Assembly (NCBI GenBank): GCA_030622805.1
Contig: JAUXFR010000099.1
Location: 1 to 5,965, forward strand
DNA length: 5,965 nt
Source of the DNA: Anaerolineae bacterium
GTDB taxonomy: Bacteria; Chloroflexota; Anaerolineae; Anaerolineales; UBA4823
Direction of reading: 5' to 3'
Shown: one piece after another, positions 5,656 through 5,965 of the stretch
Layout of the letters: each line of letters opens with the position of its first letter
Numbering within the stretch: position 1 is the first letter of the stretch
The notes under the pieces: model-generated
Database searches by the model: none
The model's input: the letters and a program-made list of their open reading frames with translations, nothing else
What the model was told of the DNA's origin: nothing
Program-made: the position numbers and the translations under genes

Positions 5656-5965
5656 ATGAAGCCACCTGGATACAGTGTTGAATTATCAAGCGCATTCGAG
5701 AATCTGAACGAGGATCAACTGACACTCGTAGGACCACTATTCGTCCCGCGCCATGAACCCGCTGGAACGGTATTGTTTGAACAGGGAGATCCTGCCGAAT
5801 GTATTTACATTGTAATTAAGGGTGAAGTACACATCAGCTACAAGCCCGAAGACGGTCCTGCACTCACCGTAGCACGTATTCGCCCAACAGGTGTAGTCGG
5901 CTGGTCGGCAGCACTGGGAAACCCGAATTACACATCCGCGGCATATTGTGCAGACGATTCAAGCA
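5656..5965 (+). CDS. Crp/Fnr-type cyclic-nucleotide-binding-domain protein, 3' end cut by window edge
   Basis: An open frame of 103 codons runs from ATG 5656 to the right edge. After a short lead, FENLNEDQLTLV (14-25) matches the first helix of cNMP-binding domains. AGTVLFEQGDPAECIYIVIKG (36-56) is the conserved barrel core, with the typical F-x-x-G-D and IYIV-x-x-G spacing, followed by GEVHIS. The phosphate-binding cassette region (79-95) reads GVVGWSAALGNPNYTSA and lacks the Glu and Arg by which classical Crp holds cAMP, so the ligand, if any, is probably different. Whether a DNA-binding helix-turn-helix follows cannot be seen, so regulator versus sensor is open. ATG 5656 is the only workable start: an in-frame TAA lies at 5638-5640 and no later ATG, GTG or TTG precedes the domain. 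No Shine-Dalgarno is visible. TATAAA at 5636-5641 could be a -10 giving a very short leader. The gene is separated from etfA by the hairpin and is likely its own unit. Confidence 0.85.
   Translation, partial: MKPPGYSVELSSAFENLNEDQLTLVGPLFVPRHEPAGTVLFEQGDPAECIYIVIKGEVHISYKPEDGPALTVARIRPTGVVGWSAALGNPNYTSAAYCADDSS

Noticed and set aside
1..5965. A novel multi-gene system, mobile element, CRISPR array or tRNA/rRNA gene
   Set aside because: All large frames fall into known families, no terminal inverted repeats, transposase motifs or spaced repeat arrays were seen, and no cloverleaf-like sequence was found in the gaps.

Overview
The window reads as ordinary bacterial chromosome, with closely packed genes, moderate GC in the coding parts and AT-rich intergenic stretches. 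It looks like an anaerobe or facultative member of the Chloroflexota (Anaerolineae-like). That placement is an inference from remembered family resemblance: the style of the MtaB and EtfA proteins, and an 'FSDPRSGW ... YADGVYRI' jelly-roll lipoprotein. There is no marker gene here to settle it.

Layout. (1) On the minus strand, 1907 down to 1 is a two-gene unit. It holds a small secreted lipoprotein with a LamG/concanavalin-like domain (1260-1907), then mtaB, a radical-SAM tRNA methylthiotransferase (1-1263). The two genes overlap by 4 bases (GTGA). mtaB runs off the left edge and has lost only its last few residues. (2) A 303-base AT-rich divergent intergenic region (1908-2210) holds a 24-bp near-perfect palindrome followed by an eight-T run, plus weak candidate promoters. 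(3) On the plus strand, 2211-5289 is a three-gene operon: an acyl-CoA dehydrogenase, then etfB and etfA. The dehydrogenase oxidises an acyl-CoA at alpha/beta and hands electrons through its FAD to the EtfAB flavoprotein encoded beside it. The next acceptor, such as a quinone oxidoreductase or NAD/ferredoxin, is not in view. (4) A 366-base gap (5290-5655) holds a strong hairpin, probably the operon terminator, and a pair of 21-bp-phased direct repeats. (5) A Crp/Fnr-type cyclic-nucleotide-binding-domain protein starts at 5656 and is cut by the right edge.

The most informative details are these. The acyl-CoA dehydrogenase carries the Glu/Arg/Ser trio that glutaryl-CoA dehydrogenases use around the substrate carboxylate, so it may act on a dicarboxylyl-CoA. 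EtfA has an extra segment of about 20 residues just before its FAD domain. The Crp-like protein lacks the canonical cAMP phosphate-binding Glu and Arg. The intergenic palindrome is a credible operator or terminator. I found no mobile element, CRISPR array, tRNA or rRNA, and no convincing new multi-gene system.
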